This document shows, piece after piece, positions 17,468-26,107 of a DNA stretch of 64,000 nucleotides. Source of the stretch: UBA5158 sp963692955 (GTDB lineage: Bacteria > Pseudomonadota > Gammaproteobacteria > DSM-16500); the NCBI GenBank assembly GCA_963692955.1, contig OY843587.1, forward strand, positions 2,108,001-2,172,000. The letters run 5' to 3'. Under the pieces are notes generated by a model, which was given only the letters and a program-made list of their open reading frames with translations, searched no databases and was not told the origin of the DNA. The translations under genes were made by a program, and so were the position numbers. How positions within the stretch are numbered: the first letter of the stretch is position 1; each line of letters begins with the position of its first letter.

Positions 17468-19657
17468 ATGACCAAATCGCACAATCTATTCCGTACTTTG
17501 TTAATTTTAACAATTATTAGCATTTTCACGCAGATTATTTTTTTATATCTCAACTCGCTGACCAATGAAATTATCGATACCTTCATTAGCAGTTCCATCA
17601 CCACAGAAGTTTTGCAATCAAAAATTTTCCTCACCGGTTTAGTGGCATTCTTGGCGGCGCAGTTGCTTGTCTACGGCGTCTTTCTCTGGCTGGTCTGGTA
17701 TGTGGCGGTCAGCATAGCCGAACTCATCGATTTGCGTGAAGGCTGGGCTTACGCCGTAGGTATATTGCTTTGGCTTGTCAGTGTAGTGACTATCGTCACC
17801 GCCAATTGTTATTTTTCCCCTAATTCATTCTTTGCGGGCTTAATCCAAAATTATTTCTTACCGCTGTCCGACATCACGTTAAAAATCATTTACTCCAGCG
17901 GCGCCGTCATCTTAACTTGCGCTGTTGCGTTAGCCGTTATCCAGCTGTGCCGCCAAACATTACAGAAAAAAAATCTGCTACGTCACGGCAGCATTCTAAT
18001 GCTCATCGCCGCCGTACTCTGCCTGCAAGTCTGGGAAAAATTTTCCACACGTCCAATTACCCAATCCACCGCGACCGCGGCGCGGCCGAATGTTATCATC
18101 ATTGGGATAGACGCGTTGCGCCCAGACTTTGTCGGTTTTTATCAAACCCAAAAAACCGCCCGCACACCGGCGATCGATAATTTTCTTTCGTCCGCGATAG
18201 AATTTTCTAACGCGACCACGCCGCTCGCGCGAACGTTTCCTTCTTGGAGCAGTATCCTAACGAGTTCCTACCCGTTGCATAACCGGGTCCGCGGCAACAA
18301 TACTAATTTAAGTTACATCAACGTCGCCGACACCATTCCAAAGGAATTTAAAAAAGCCGGCTATGCGACGGTCTATGGCACCGATGATACACGTTTTAAT
18401 AACACCACCGAAATTTTTGGGTTCGATCACATTATCAGCCCGACCATGGGCTTGATTGACTTAGTGTTCGGGTCGATCAACGATTTTCCGCTGACTAATT
18501 TAATCATTCCTACCGCGGTGGGGAAATTATTATTTCCCTATAATTACGCCAATCACGGCACGGCCATCACTTACGCGCCGAATAATTTTTTAAATCTTAT
18601 TCAACACCGCTTACATCAGCGCGATACTTCTAAGCCACTATTTATTGCGGTGCATTTCACCATGAGCCACTGGCCGTTTTATTGGTTTAACGACCAACAA
18701 CCTGGGCATGGCCATACGCCGCAGCGTTATCAAGCGAGCATCGCCGGCGCGGACGCGCAAGTCAGCGCTTTCTTAAAGATTTTAAAACAAAATAAGTTGC
18801 TGGATCACGCCATCGTGATTTTACTCTCCGATCACGGCCTGTCCTTAGGTTATCCGGCTGAGCGCGTCATCAACGCGGCGCATTACACCGGCGATAAAAA
18901 CAATATTAAAAAAATTCCCGTTTACCATTACAATAAAGACGTCGGTGTCGATGATTACAATGTCGATACATCTTACGGCTATGGCGGCGACGTATTGAGT
19001 CTAAAGCAATATCACACGCTGCTGGCCTTCAAAGGCTATGGCGTTGCTATCGGCAAACCGCACAGCGTCAGCGACCGCGTTTCGTTAATGGATATCGGCC
19101 CGACATTACTGTCTTTGCTGAAACTTAACCCTCTCGCGCAAACCGATGGTATCTCACTGACGCCGTATCTGTTTCAGCAGACTCCAACAACCACGAGCCA
19201 AACGCGGCCGTTTTTTCTAGAGACGACTTTTTCTATCAACGCATTTGAAAAAGAAGATATTTCCGTGAGCGACGTGCTGCAAGCCACCACGCAACTCTAT
19301 GAACTCAATTTCAAATCGGGTTTGATTTCCATTAAATTGGCGGATGAAAAATTCATGAATCACGCCAAACAATTCGGCCTAGTGGAAGGCGATTGGTTTC
19401 TCGTTAAATACCCCTCATTTCGGCGCAACCGGCTGGTTTTCAAAGATAACGTACCGATTGCTGATAATTTCGTGCAGCCGCCCTACTATATTTTAATTAA
19501 TTTAAAAACGGGCATGTGGACCACTGAATTAGATACGCCGTTCGCGTTGCATTCCCCAGTGTTAAGCCTGCTGCATGACTTGCGGGCTTTTTATGGCGAT
19601 GAATTAAACCCCGCGGACTATTTACCGAATATGTCTACCCGCCCGTCAACTGGCTAA
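17468..19657 (+). CDS. Membrane-anchored sulfatase-fold enzyme (LTA synthase-like)
   Basis: A 729-residue protein with about five N-terminal membrane helices (residues 10-210) followed by an alkaline-phosphatase-superfamily catalytic domain. Metal-site marks are visible: NVIIIGIDALRPDF, a nucleophile-region TTPLARTFPSWSS, HFTMSHWPFY and LLSDHGLSLG. This architecture is shared by lipoteichoic-acid synthases, phosphoethanolamine transferases and periplasmic sulfatases; phosphoglycerol- or phosphoethanolamine-type envelope decoration is the likeliest role. The start is set at ATG 17468 (MTKSHNLF) because the upstream 29 codons are non-hydrophobic and have no ribosome site. It stands alone between murJ and rpsT. 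Substrate is unknown. Confidence 0.85.
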   Translation: MTKSHNLFRTLLILTIISIFTQIIFLYLNSLTNEIIDTFISSSITTEVLQSKIFLTGLVAFLAAQLLVYGVFLWLVWYVAVSIAELIDLREGWAYAVGILLWLVSVVTIVTANCYFSPNSFFAGLIQNYFLPLSDITLKIIYSSGAVILTCAVALAVIQLCRQTLQKKNLLRHGSILMLIAAVLCLQVWEKFSTRPITQSTATAARPNVIIIGIDALRPDFVGFYQTQKTARTPAIDNFLSSAIEFSNATTPLARTFPSWSSILTSSYPLHNRVRGNNTNLSYINVADTIPKEFKKAGYATVYGTDDTRFNNTTEIFGFDHIISPTMGLIDLVFGSINDFPLTNLIIPTAVGKLLFPYNYANHGTAITYAPNNFLNLIQHRLHQRDTSKPLFIAVHFTMSHWPFYWFNDQQPGHGHTPQRYQASIAGADAQVSAFLKILKQNKLLDHAIVILLSDHGLSLGYPAERVINAAHYTGDKNNIKKIPVYHYNKDVGVDDYNVDTSYGYGGDVLSLKQYHTLLAFKGYGVAIGKPHSVSDRVSLMDIGPTLLSLLKLNPLAQTDGISLTPYLFQQTPTTTSQTRPFFLETTFSINAFEKEDISVSDVLQATTQLYELNFKSGLISIKLADEKFMNHAKQFGLVEGDWFLVKYPSFRRNRLVFKDNVPIADNFVQPPYYILINLKTGMWTTELDTPFALHSPVLSLLHDLRAFYGDELNPADYLPNMSTRPSTG

Positions 19658-19685
19658 GTCAAGACGGGAAAATAAAACTGATAGA

Positions 19686-19714
19686 TTGACAACCAACTGA
19701 GAAGAAGGCATATT
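19686..19714 (+). promoter_or_regulatory. Probable sigma-70 promoter of rpsT
   Basis: TTGACA (19686-19691), a 17-base spacer and CATATT (19709-19714). This predicts a leader of about 80 bases before the rpsT TTG start. Confidence 0.5.
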
Positions 19715-19800
19715 ACCACCCTTTATTGAATCTATTGCTGCGTTTAGCTACTTTTTTTGCAGTTATTCGCGTGTAAAACTAACATTTTTGGAGGCATAAC

Positions 19801-20157
19801 TTGGCTAATACTGCACAGGCAAAAAAGCGTGCTCGTCAAGCTGAAAAACACAGAGAACATAACGCAAGCTTGCGTTCGATGGTCCGCACCTATATCAAAA
19901 AAGTGTATCAAGCTGTCGAAGCTGGCGATAAAACATTAGCTGAAACTAGCTTCACCGCCGCTGTGCCAGTTATCGACCGTATGTCTGATAAAGGCTTGTT
20001 ACATAAAAATAAAGCCGCTCGTCACAAAAGCCGCTTGAGTAACCACATTAAGAATATGTCGGGAACGGTCGCACCTGCCGCCGCTAAAGCGAAAACAGCT
20101 AAAGCCGCGAAAACCAAAGCCGCTACGAAAACGAAAGCGGCTAAATCCGCTGAATAA
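19801..20157 (+). CDS. rpsT: 30S ribosomal protein S20 with an Ala/Lys-rich tail
   Basis: S20 binds 16S rRNA in the 30S body. The start is TTG, preceded by a strong GGAGG 7 bases away; E. coli rpsT also starts with TTG, where it serves autoregulation. Residues 1-86 match the family (MANTAQAKKRARQAEKHREHN and KGLLHKNKAARHKSRLSNHI). The product is 118 residues against 87 in E. coli: the last 30 are an alternating Ala/Lys/Thr tail resembling histone H1-type tails. A stem-loop follows the stop. The gene converges on obgE. Confidence 0.96.
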   Translation: MANTAQAKKRARQAEKHREHNASLRSMVRTYIKKVYQAVEAGDKTLAETSFTAAVPVIDRMSDKGLLHKNKAARHKSRLSNHIKNMSGTVAPAAAKAKTAKAAKTKAATKTKAAKSAE

Positions 20158-20167
20158 TGCGCGTGTC

Positions 20168-20191
20168 CCTGCTCGCTCAAGTGCGAGCAGG
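20168..20191. terminator. Stem-loop between convergent rpsT and obgE
   Basis: CCTGCTCGC and GCGAGCAGG form a perfect 9-bp stem with a 6-base loop. No T-run follows on either strand, so it may be a weak, bidirectional or processing hairpin rather than a classic intrinsic terminator. Confidence 0.45.
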
Positions 20192-20198
20192 AGCGTCA

Positions 20199-21254
20199 TC
20201 AAAAGTCATCATCTTCGAACTGACCCGTCGCTTCGGGAATTTCCCGCTTAATCTGCTCTAAGTATGCCATCGCGGCACTCGCTAATTCTTGCGTGCCTTG
20301 ATGACTCAAGCCGGAAATTTTGAAAACTTTGCCTTGCCACTTTAATTTTTTAACGATGCCAGCACAGAGCGTGTCGGCTTCTTCTGGCGCCAGTAAATCG
20401 ACTTTGTTTAACACTAACCAGCGTTCTTTCGAAGCCAATTCCGGGCTGTATTTCTCAAGTTCTTTACTAATCGCTTTGATATTCGTAACCGGGTCACTGT
20501 CATCGGTAGGCATAATGTCCACCATATGCAGCAATAAGCGCGTGCGGGAGACGTGCTTTAAAAAACGGATGCCAAGCCCCGCCCCTTCCGCGGCGCCCTC
20601 TATCAACCCCGGAATGTCCGCTAGCACGAAACTTTGGTGCTGGGCGACCCGTACTAAGCCTAAACTCGGAAATAAAGTAGTAAATGGGTAGTCGGCGACC
20701 TTTGGGCGCGCGGCGGACAACGCGTGCACCAACGTGGATTTACCCGCGTTGGGCATACCCACTAAGCCCACATCGGCTAATACTTTCAATTCTAAGCGTA
20801 GATTTCTTCTTTCCCCGGGCGTGCCTGGGATAGTGCGGCGCGGAGAGCGGTTGACGCTGCTTTTAAAGCGCGCGTTGCCAACGCCATGTTTACCGCCCTG
20901 GGCGACACAAGCGGCTTGGCCGTTATGAGTCAGATCGGCGATTAATTCGTTGGTGTCTTCATCATAAATCATGGTGCCGACCGGCACCCGCAAATACAAA
21001 TCATCGCCCGCTTTGCCGGAACAATTGCGGCCGCGGCCTTTTTCACCGCTTTTAGCGCGGTAGGCGCGCGTGAAGCGGTAATCGACTAAGGTATTTAGTC
21101 CTTCATCGGCTTGCATATAGATCGTGCCGCCGTCGCCGCCGTCACCGCCGTCTGGGCCGCCAAAGGGCATGAATTTCAGACGTAAAAAGCTCGAGCAGCC
21201 ATTACCGCCGTTGCCGGCTTCTACTTTTATTATTGCTTCATCGATAAACTGCAT
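20199..21254 (-). CDS. obgE: GTPase ObgE/CgtA
   Basis: Obg is a 50S-associated GTPase linked to ribosome assembly and stress. The 351-residue protein has the glycine-rich Obg fold (residues 1-158, with FGGPDGGDGGDGG) and a G domain with GLVGMPNAGKSTL, the DIPGLIEGA switch II and LNKVDLL. A short acidic tail ends EDDDF. It lies downstream of rplU-rpmA in the usual rplU-rpmA-obgE order, but an intrinsic terminator separates it from rpmA, so it may have its own promoter or rely on read-through. Confidence 0.97.
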   Translation of the reverse strand: MQFIDEAIIKVEAGNGGNGCSSFLRLKFMPFGGPDGGDGGDGGTIYMQADEGLNTLVDYRFTRAYRAKSGEKGRGRNCSGKAGDDLYLRVPVGTMIYDEDTNELIADLTHNGQAACVAQGGKHGVGNARFKSSVNRSPRRTIPGTPGERRNLRLELKVLADVGLVGMPNAGKSTLVHALSAARPKVADYPFTTLFPSLGLVRVAQHQSFVLADIPGLIEGAAEGAGLGIRFLKHVSRTRLLLHMVDIMPTDDSDPVTNIKAISKELEKYSPELASKERWLVLNKVDLLAPEEADTLCAGIVKKLKWQGKVFKISGLSHQGTQELASAAMAYLEQIKREIPEATGQFEDDDF

Positions 21255-21275
21255 TTCAATTCACACTCGCAAAAC

Positions 21276-21307
21276 AAAAAAAAACCCCGTAATTTACGAG
21301 GTTTTGT
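21276..21307 (-). terminator. Intrinsic terminator after rplU-rpmA
   Basis: On the minus strand an AACCTCGTAA / TTACGGGGTT stem is followed by a run of eight T residues. It lies 16 bases after the rpmA stop and would end the ribosomal-protein transcript before obgE. Confidence 0.75.
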
Positions 21308-21322
21308 CAACAGCCCCTGTGG

Positions 21323-21604
21323 TTACGCCGCGGTCGTGGCTTCCGTACTCAGCGGTTCAATACTCACAAAACGTCTACTTTTCGGGCCTTTAATCGCGAA
21401 CACGACTTTGCCGGTCTTCAACGCGTAGAGCGTGTAATCTTTACCGACGCCAACATAACGGCCAGCGTGAAACTGCGTGCCGCGCTGCCGCACGATGATG
21501 GTGCCAGCATTAATAATCTGTCCACCGTAACGCTTAATCCCTAAATATTTAGGTTTAGAATCACGGCCATTTCGGGTACTACCACCGGCTTTTTTATGTG
21601 CCAT
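21323..21604 (-). CDS. rpmA: 50S ribosomal protein L27
   Basis: L27 sits near the peptidyl-transferase centre. The 93-residue product has the canonical N-terminus MAHKKAGGSTRNGRDS, KRYGGQ, AGTIIVRQRGTQFHAG and the GKDYTLYAL block. No N-terminal cleavage extension is present, as expected outside Firmicutes. The last ten residues (TEATTAA) are a short extra tail. It follows rplU by 37 bases. Confidence 0.97.
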   Translation of the reverse strand: MAHKKAGGSTRNGRDSKPKYLGIKRYGGQIINAGTIIVRQRGTQFHAGRYVGVGKDYTLYALKTGKVVFAIKGPKSRRFVSIEPLSTEATTAA

Positions 21605-21641
21605 TGCTGAAATCCTCTTACAAAACGTATTCTTTAACGGG

Positions 21642-21950
21642 TTATGCTATCGCAGTAATTTTCACTTCCGTGAAATATTGTCTGTGGCCCATTTGCTTTT
21701 GATGATGCTTACGGCGTCGGAACTTGATGATATGAATTTTATCGTGACGGCCTTGGCTTAAAACTTCCGCCGTGACGGTGCTGCCAGTCAGATAAGGCGC
21801 GCCGACCTTGACGTCCGCGCCATTGCCAATCATTAAGACTTGGTTAAAATTCACGGTTGCGCCGACTTCAGCGGGTAATTTTTCGAACTTGATGCGTTGC
21901 CCTTCTTTAACGCGGTATTGCTTGCCACCTGTTTCAATTACTGCGTACAT
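21642..21950 (-). CDS. rplU: 50S ribosomal protein L21
   Basis: L21 binds 23S rRNA in the large subunit. The 102-residue product opens MYAVIETGGKQYRVKEGQ, the family signature, and retains KFRRRKHHQKQMGHRQ near the C-terminus. It is the first gene of rplU-rpmA and is divergent from ispB, as in E. coli. A good promoter lies 64-92 bases upstream. Confidence 0.97.
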   Translation of the reverse strand: MYAVIETGGKQYRVKEGQRIKFEKLPAEVGATVNFNQVLMIGNGADVKVGAPYLTGSTVTAEVLSQGRHDKIHIIKFRRRKHHQKQMGHRQYFTEVKITAIA

Positions 21951-22013
21951 ATATGTTAACCCCAGCTATTTTTATATACTGTTTTAAATAAATCATTAAA
22001 TCAAAGGAGTGGC

Positions 22014-22042
22014 ATTATAGAGAGTCTTAGGGCCGCACGCAA
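22014..22042 (-). promoter_or_regulatory. Probable sigma-70 promoter of rplU-rpmA
   Basis: Minus-strand TTGCGT (22042-22037), a 17-base spacer and a perfect TATAAT (22019-22014). The GC-rich base composition just upstream and the short leader of about 57 bases fit a ribosomal-protein promoter. Confidence 0.6.
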
Positions 22043-22093
22043 TAACCTGAGCGCAAAAAAGTCATTTTTTTAGCCCCACCACGGCTGCGCCGC

Positions 22094-22122
22094 TTGACAG
22101 CTTATGCGCGACTGCATAGGAT
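22094..22122 (+). promoter_or_regulatory. Probable sigma-70 promoter of ispB
   Basis: Perfect TTGACA (22094-22099), a 17-base spacer and TAGGAT (22117-22122), about 32 bases before the first ispB start codon. It is back to back with the rplU promoter. Confidence 0.6.
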
Positions 22123-22154
22123 TCATCCCTTAAGAGTCAATAATTTAAAGGGAA

Positions 22155-23135
22155 ATGCATCACATGCCGTTAGATTCTATCCGCTCACTGGTGCAATCCG
22201 ACCTAGATGCTACCGATAAATTCATTTATACGGAGCTTGAATCGCATATCCCGCTGATTAACGACTTAATCCAATATATTTTAGCCTGCGGCGGCAAACG
22301 CATCCGCCCCCTGTTAGTATTATTGAGCGCTCGCGCGTTTGGCCATCAAAACGATGAACATATCAACCTCGCCGCTGCCATCGAACTGATTCATACCGCT
22401 ACCCTTTTACATGACGACGTCGTCGATAATTCCACGCTGCGCCGCGGACATGAAACCGCGCATACGATTTGGGGCAATGAAGCGAGCGTCTTAGTCGGCG
22501 ACTTTCTTTATTCACGCGCGTTTCAATTAATCGTGCGCTTACAAAATTTGCGGGTCATGAATATTTTCGCTGACGCGACGAATCTTATCGCCGAAGGCGA
22601 AGTGTTGCAGTTGGTTAATTGTAATAATCCGGATACCACTGAAGCAAGTTATTATGACGTGATCCAACGTAAGACCGGAAAATTATTTGAAGTTAGTTCG
22701 CAATTAGGGCCCGCACTGGCCGCCACTTGTTCCGACGAAGAGTTTGGCGCCATGCAAAAATACGGCATGCATTTAGGGATCGCCTATCAATTAATAGACG
22801 ACGCGTTGGATTACAGCGCCCCCGCGGAACAAATGGGAAAAAACATGGGAACGGATTTAGCGGAAGGTAAACCCACCTTGCCGTTGATCCACGCGCTGCG
22901 CCAAGGCTCGCCCGCGGAAATTGCCGTCATCCGCAAAGCGATTGAAACCGGTTCATGCGAACAATTAGATTCGATTTTACAAATTATCGAATCGACCGGG
23001 GCGATTGAATACACCGCCACGGCCGCGAAAAATCACGCGCACCACGCGAACGCGGCGCTAGCATTAGTGCCAAGCTCACCATACCGCAGCGCGCTGCAAA
23101 ATTTAGCGGAGTTTGTCGTCGAACGCGGCTACTAA
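22155..23135 (+). CDS. ispB: Octaprenyl (polyprenyl) diphosphate synthase
   Basis: IspB makes the long prenyl tail of ubiquinone. The 326-residue protein has both aspartate-rich motifs: DDVVDNSTLRRG (first, DDxxD, near residue 86) and LIDDALDY (second), plus GGKRIRPLLVLLSARA at the N-terminus. Two starts are possible: ATG 22155 sits only 2 bases after AAGGG, while ATG 22164 sits 11 bases after it; the longer form is given. Chain length (octa- or nona-) cannot be read from sequence. The divergent pairing with rplU is conserved in gammaproteobacteria. Confidence 0.95.
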   Translation: MHHMPLDSIRSLVQSDLDATDKFIYTELESHIPLINDLIQYILACGGKRIRPLLVLLSARAFGHQNDEHINLAAAIELIHTATLLHDDVVDNSTLRRGHETAHTIWGNEASVLVGDFLYSRAFQLIVRLQNLRVMNIFADATNLIAEGEVLQLVNCNNPDTTEASYYDVIQRKTGKLFEVSSQLGPALAATCSDEEFGAMQKYGMHLGIAYQLIDDALDYSAPAEQMGKNMGTDLAEGKPTLPLIHALRQGSPAEIAVIRKAIETGSCEQLDSILQIIESTGAIEYTATAAKNHAHHANAALALVPSSPYRSALQNLAEFVVERGY

Positions 23136-23163
23136 TTTTTATTGTGGCAAGGTAACAAATGCG

Positions 23164-23598
23164 ATGCGGATAATAGCCCAACTGATTAATCGAAAAGAGA
23201 TGATGATTTATATTATCATCGGCGTATTCGCGACCGCGGCGGACTGGCTGACATTTGGCATTGTCGTGAAGACATTTAACATGGCCTACCAAAGCGCATT
23301 AATTCTCGCATTGATGGCCGGTGGCTTGGTCCACTACACGGCCAATAAAACCTTCACCTTTAATTGTCGCTCGCGTAAGTTTGGCTCGCAATTGCCATTG
23401 TATATTTTATTGGCTTTCCTAAATTTTCTCTGCAGCATTGGCCTGATGATCCTATTGGTCAAATACGCCGCTTTTACTAAAATTGTTGCACGTATCGCCA
23501 CGACTGGTTTTATGATTTTGCCAAATTATCTATTGCATAAACATCTTACTTTTAACAAAAGAATTTTCCTCCAGCCCGACATTGAAAGCCTGCGTTAA
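23164..23598 (+). CDS. GtrA-family polyprenyl-linked sugar flippase-like protein
   Basis: A 144-residue protein of four membrane helices with the GtrA pattern: an N-terminal helix with VFATAADWLTFGIVV, a second helix followed by HYTANKTFTFN, and a fourth preceding NYLLHKHLTF. GtrA-like proteins are thought to move undecaprenyl-phosphate-linked sugars across the inner membrane. The start is ATG 23164, with AAGGTAAC upstream; a longer frame overlapping ispB was rejected because it adds a soluble leader. It begins a same-strand run of glycan genes (epimerase, flavoprotein, GT2, GT-C). Confidence 0.85.
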   Translation: MRIIAQLINRKEMMIYIIIGVFATAADWLTFGIVVKTFNMAYQSALILALMAGGLVHYTANKTFTFNCRSRKFGSQLPLYILLAFLNFLCSIGLMILLVKYAAFTKIVARIATTGFMILPNYLLHKHLTFNKRIFLQPDIESLR

Positions 23599-23688
23599 CG
23601 GCCAATAAGCATCATAGGCGACTTATTTTGCGAACCATCCTAATTTGTGATACACATACCAGATGGCGTTTAAATGAGGATAATTCGG

Positions 23689-24696
23689 ATGTCCTTTAAA
23701 AATTATTTTCTGGTGGGCGGAGCGGGATTTGTAGGCTCACATTTCATTGATGCCCTGCTGAAACAAAACGACCTGGAAAAACTCACCATTTACGACAATT
23801 TTTCAAATGGTAAAGAATGGCATTACGCCCACCATAAAAATGACCCGCGCTTGTCCGTCATCAAAGCGGATGTGAAAGATCTTGAGTCCTTGACACAAGC
23901 TATGCAAGGCCATGACGCGGTCATGCATTTCGCTTCTAATTCCGATATCGCACAAGCCGCCAAAACGCCAAGTATTGATTTTACCGATGGAATTTATCTT
24001 ACCTTCCATGTGCTGGAAGCCGCGCGTGTCACCCAAGTTAAAAGAATCATTTATATTTCCGGCAGCGGCGTGTATGGCGACGTCAAAGAATTAGATAGCG
24101 TCGAAGACCAAGGTTCGTTGCACCCCATCTCGCCCTATGGCGCCAGCAAACTCGCGGGTGAAGCGTTTGTTTCTAGCTATTGTCACATGTTTGGTCTTAC
24201 CGCGTGTGTGTTCCGTTTTGGCAATGTGGTGGGCCCACGTCAAACCCATGGCATCGGTTATGATTTAGTAAAAAGTTTATTTAAAAACAAAGCGACGCTG
24301 CGCATCTTAGGCGACGGCACCCAAAGTAAATCTTATATTTACGCGGATGACGTGGTCACCGCGGTGTTATTAGCCAATGAAAAACTCACGACACCTTTTG
24401 AAATTTATAATGTCGCCACCGGCGACTACATCACCGTGCGTGAAATCGCTGAAATAATTCTTGAGTGCATGGGTTTGCAAAATCAAACGACGTTTGAATT
24501 TAGCGGCGGCGATCGAGGCTGGAATGGCGACGTGCCGATTGTGCGCCTCAATACCGATAAAATTCGCGCGCTAGGTTGGCAATGTCAGCGCAATTGCGCA
24601 CAAGCGATCAGAGCATCGATATTTGCGATAATAAAACATGTCGAGGCTGGCCTCATCAGCACGGAAAAGTCTACCTTAGCAAGCATAGACAGTTAA
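23689..24696 (+). CDS. NAD-dependent sugar-nucleotide epimerase/dehydratase
   Basis: An extended short-chain dehydrogenase of 335 residues. The Rossmann glycine motif is GGAGFVGSHF near the N-terminus, the substrate-site residues are SGSGVYG, and the catalytic Tyr-Lys pair is in SPYGASKLAGE. FGNVVGPRQ and YIYADDVV are typical of UDP-glucose 4-epimerase-like enzymes. Start ATG 23689 has AGGA about 9 bases upstream; ATG 23674 is the alternative. Substrate (UDP-Glc, UDP-GlcNAc or a GDP/dTDP sugar) cannot be decided. The neighbours suggest it supplies a sugar for envelope glycan. Confidence 0.88.
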   Translation: MSFKNYFLVGGAGFVGSHFIDALLKQNDLEKLTIYDNFSNGKEWHYAHHKNDPRLSVIKADVKDLESLTQAMQGHDAVMHFASNSDIAQAAKTPSIDFTDGIYLTFHVLEAARVTQVKRIIYISGSGVYGDVKELDSVEDQGSLHPISPYGASKLAGEAFVSSYCHMFGLTACVFRFGNVVGPRQTHGIGYDLVKSLFKNKATLRILGDGTQSKSYIYADDVVTAVLLANEKLTTPFEIYNVATGDYITVREIAEIILECMGLQNQTTFEFSGGDRGWNGDVPIVRLNTDKIRALGWQCQRNCAQAIRASIFAIIKHVEAGLISTEKSTLASIDS

Positions 24697-24715
24697 ATTT
24701 AGGAAGCGTGTTCGC

Positions 24716-26107
24716 ATGACATCAAGTTCATTAGGCATCATCGGCGCGGGCCCTTCAGGCTTAGCGGTCAATCTTTTTCTCAACCAGCCGGCTGACATCT
24801 TGGAAAGTAGCGATCATGTCGGCGGCCATGCCGCGTCATTTTCTGACGCAGGCTTTACCTTCGATTACGGTCCGCATATTTTATTTTCGCGTGACCAACA
24901 AATTTTAGATTTTATCATCGCGACCCTAGGCGACAACATTAGCAAATGCCGGCGCAACAACAAAATTTCTTTCAAAGACCGCTTGTTAAAATATCCTTTT
25001 GAAAATGATTTAGCGTCTTTGCCGCTGGAAGATAATTACGAATGCATTAAAGATTTTATTTTTAATCCTGACAAAGAACGCTATGCGCAGCCGAGTAACA
25101 TGCGTGAATGGTTTTTAAAGACTTTCGGTGCGGGCATTTGTGAACGCTATTTATTTCCTTATAATTTAAAAGTGTGGAATATTCCGGTCGAAGCGTTATC
25201 GATGGCATTAGCCGAGCGCATTCCCAATCCACCGCCGCAAGATATTTTAAAATCAGCCTTAGGCTACAGCACGGAAGGTTATCTCCATCAACTTTATTAT
25301 TTCTATCCTAAGACCGGCGGCTATCAAGCAATTTGTGAAGGCTGGAAAAAAACGGCGGCGATAACTTACCAGCGCACGGTGAATAAAATTCAATTTACTG
25401 ATACAGGTAAGATCAGATTGTTCGATCAATCTGGCCACCATGACTATGCGCGTGTGATCAGCACGATGCCGGTCCATGAAATTATAAAGATAGTAGATTT
25501 GCCGGTGCCAGATGCTATCCAAGCGGCCATCGCCAAATTGATTGTGAATCCCATGTTTATTGTGTCGTTTGGAATTCGCGGTATCGACACCCAGCAATTT
25601 ACCGCAGTGTATTTCCCAGCCGCCGAATTTTGGGTAAACCGTATCAGTTATCCTTGCACTTTTTCGCCTGGCAATGGGCCGGCCGGACATTGGAGCTTGC
25701 AAGCGGAAATTACTTGCGCGCAAGCTTCGCCGCTCTGGCAAAAATCGACGGCGGAAATCTTGAGCCATACCAAACAAGGTTTACAGCAACGCAATTTGTT
25801 GCCCGCCGATGACGAAATTATTTTTGCACGTGTCGACCGCTCAGATCGTTCTTACGTCGTGTATGACGTGGGGTACGAAGAAAATGTGACTAAAGTCAGA
25901 GAATGGTTTGAAAGTCTCAATATTTTTTTATTAGGTCGGTTTAGTTATTTTGAATATATCAATATCGATATGGCGGTGGATCGCGCGCTTAAGCTCGCAG
26001 CGCGGTTAAATGGTGATGAGGGAGATTTTACCCAGTTAAAAACCTCTTATTTACAACGCGCGTTAACCCGATTAGCGCACGTAGGAGCAGAGACATGTCC
26101 GACTTAA
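24716..26107 (+). CDS. FAD-dependent amine-oxidase/UDP-galactopyranose-mutase-like flavoprotein
   Basis: A 463-residue flavoprotein. The dinucleotide-binding motif GIIGAGPSGLAVNLFL lies at residues 8-23, followed by the VGGHAASF segment typical of amine oxidase and UDP-galactopyranose mutase families, and DYGPHILF. The C-terminal part (FLLGRFSYFEYINIDMAVDRALKLA) is the second half of the FAD site. Proteins of this type occur in polysaccharide clusters and may isomerise or desaturate a sugar, but the exact reaction is unknown. Its end overlaps the GT2 start by 13 bases, so co-expression is very likely. Confidence 0.8.
   Translation: MTSSSLGIIGAGPSGLAVNLFLNQPADILESSDHVGGHAASFSDAGFTFDYGPHILFSRDQQILDFIIATLGDNISKCRRNNKISFKDRLLKYPFENDLASLPLEDNYECIKDFIFNPDKERYAQPSNMREWFLKTFGAGICERYLFPYNLKVWNIPVEALSMALAERIPNPPPQDILKSALGYSTEGYLHQLYYFYPKTGGYQAICEGWKKTAAITYQRTVNKIQFTDTGKIRLFDQSGHHDYARVISTMPVHEIIKIVDLPVPDAIQAAIAKLIVNPMFIVSFGIRGIDTQQFTAVYFPAAEFWVNRISYPCTFSPGNGPAGHWSLQAEITCAQASPLWQKSTAEILSHTKQGLQQRNLLPADDEIIFARVDRSDRSYVVYDVGYEENVTKVREWFESLNIFLLGRFSYFEYINIDMAVDRALKLAARLNGDEGDFTQLKTSYLQRALTRLAHVGAETCPT

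Noticed and set aside
25259..25777. 172-codon open frame antisense to the flavoprotein gene
   Set aside because: A shadow of the real gene; the product is Arg-rich and has no domain or start signal.
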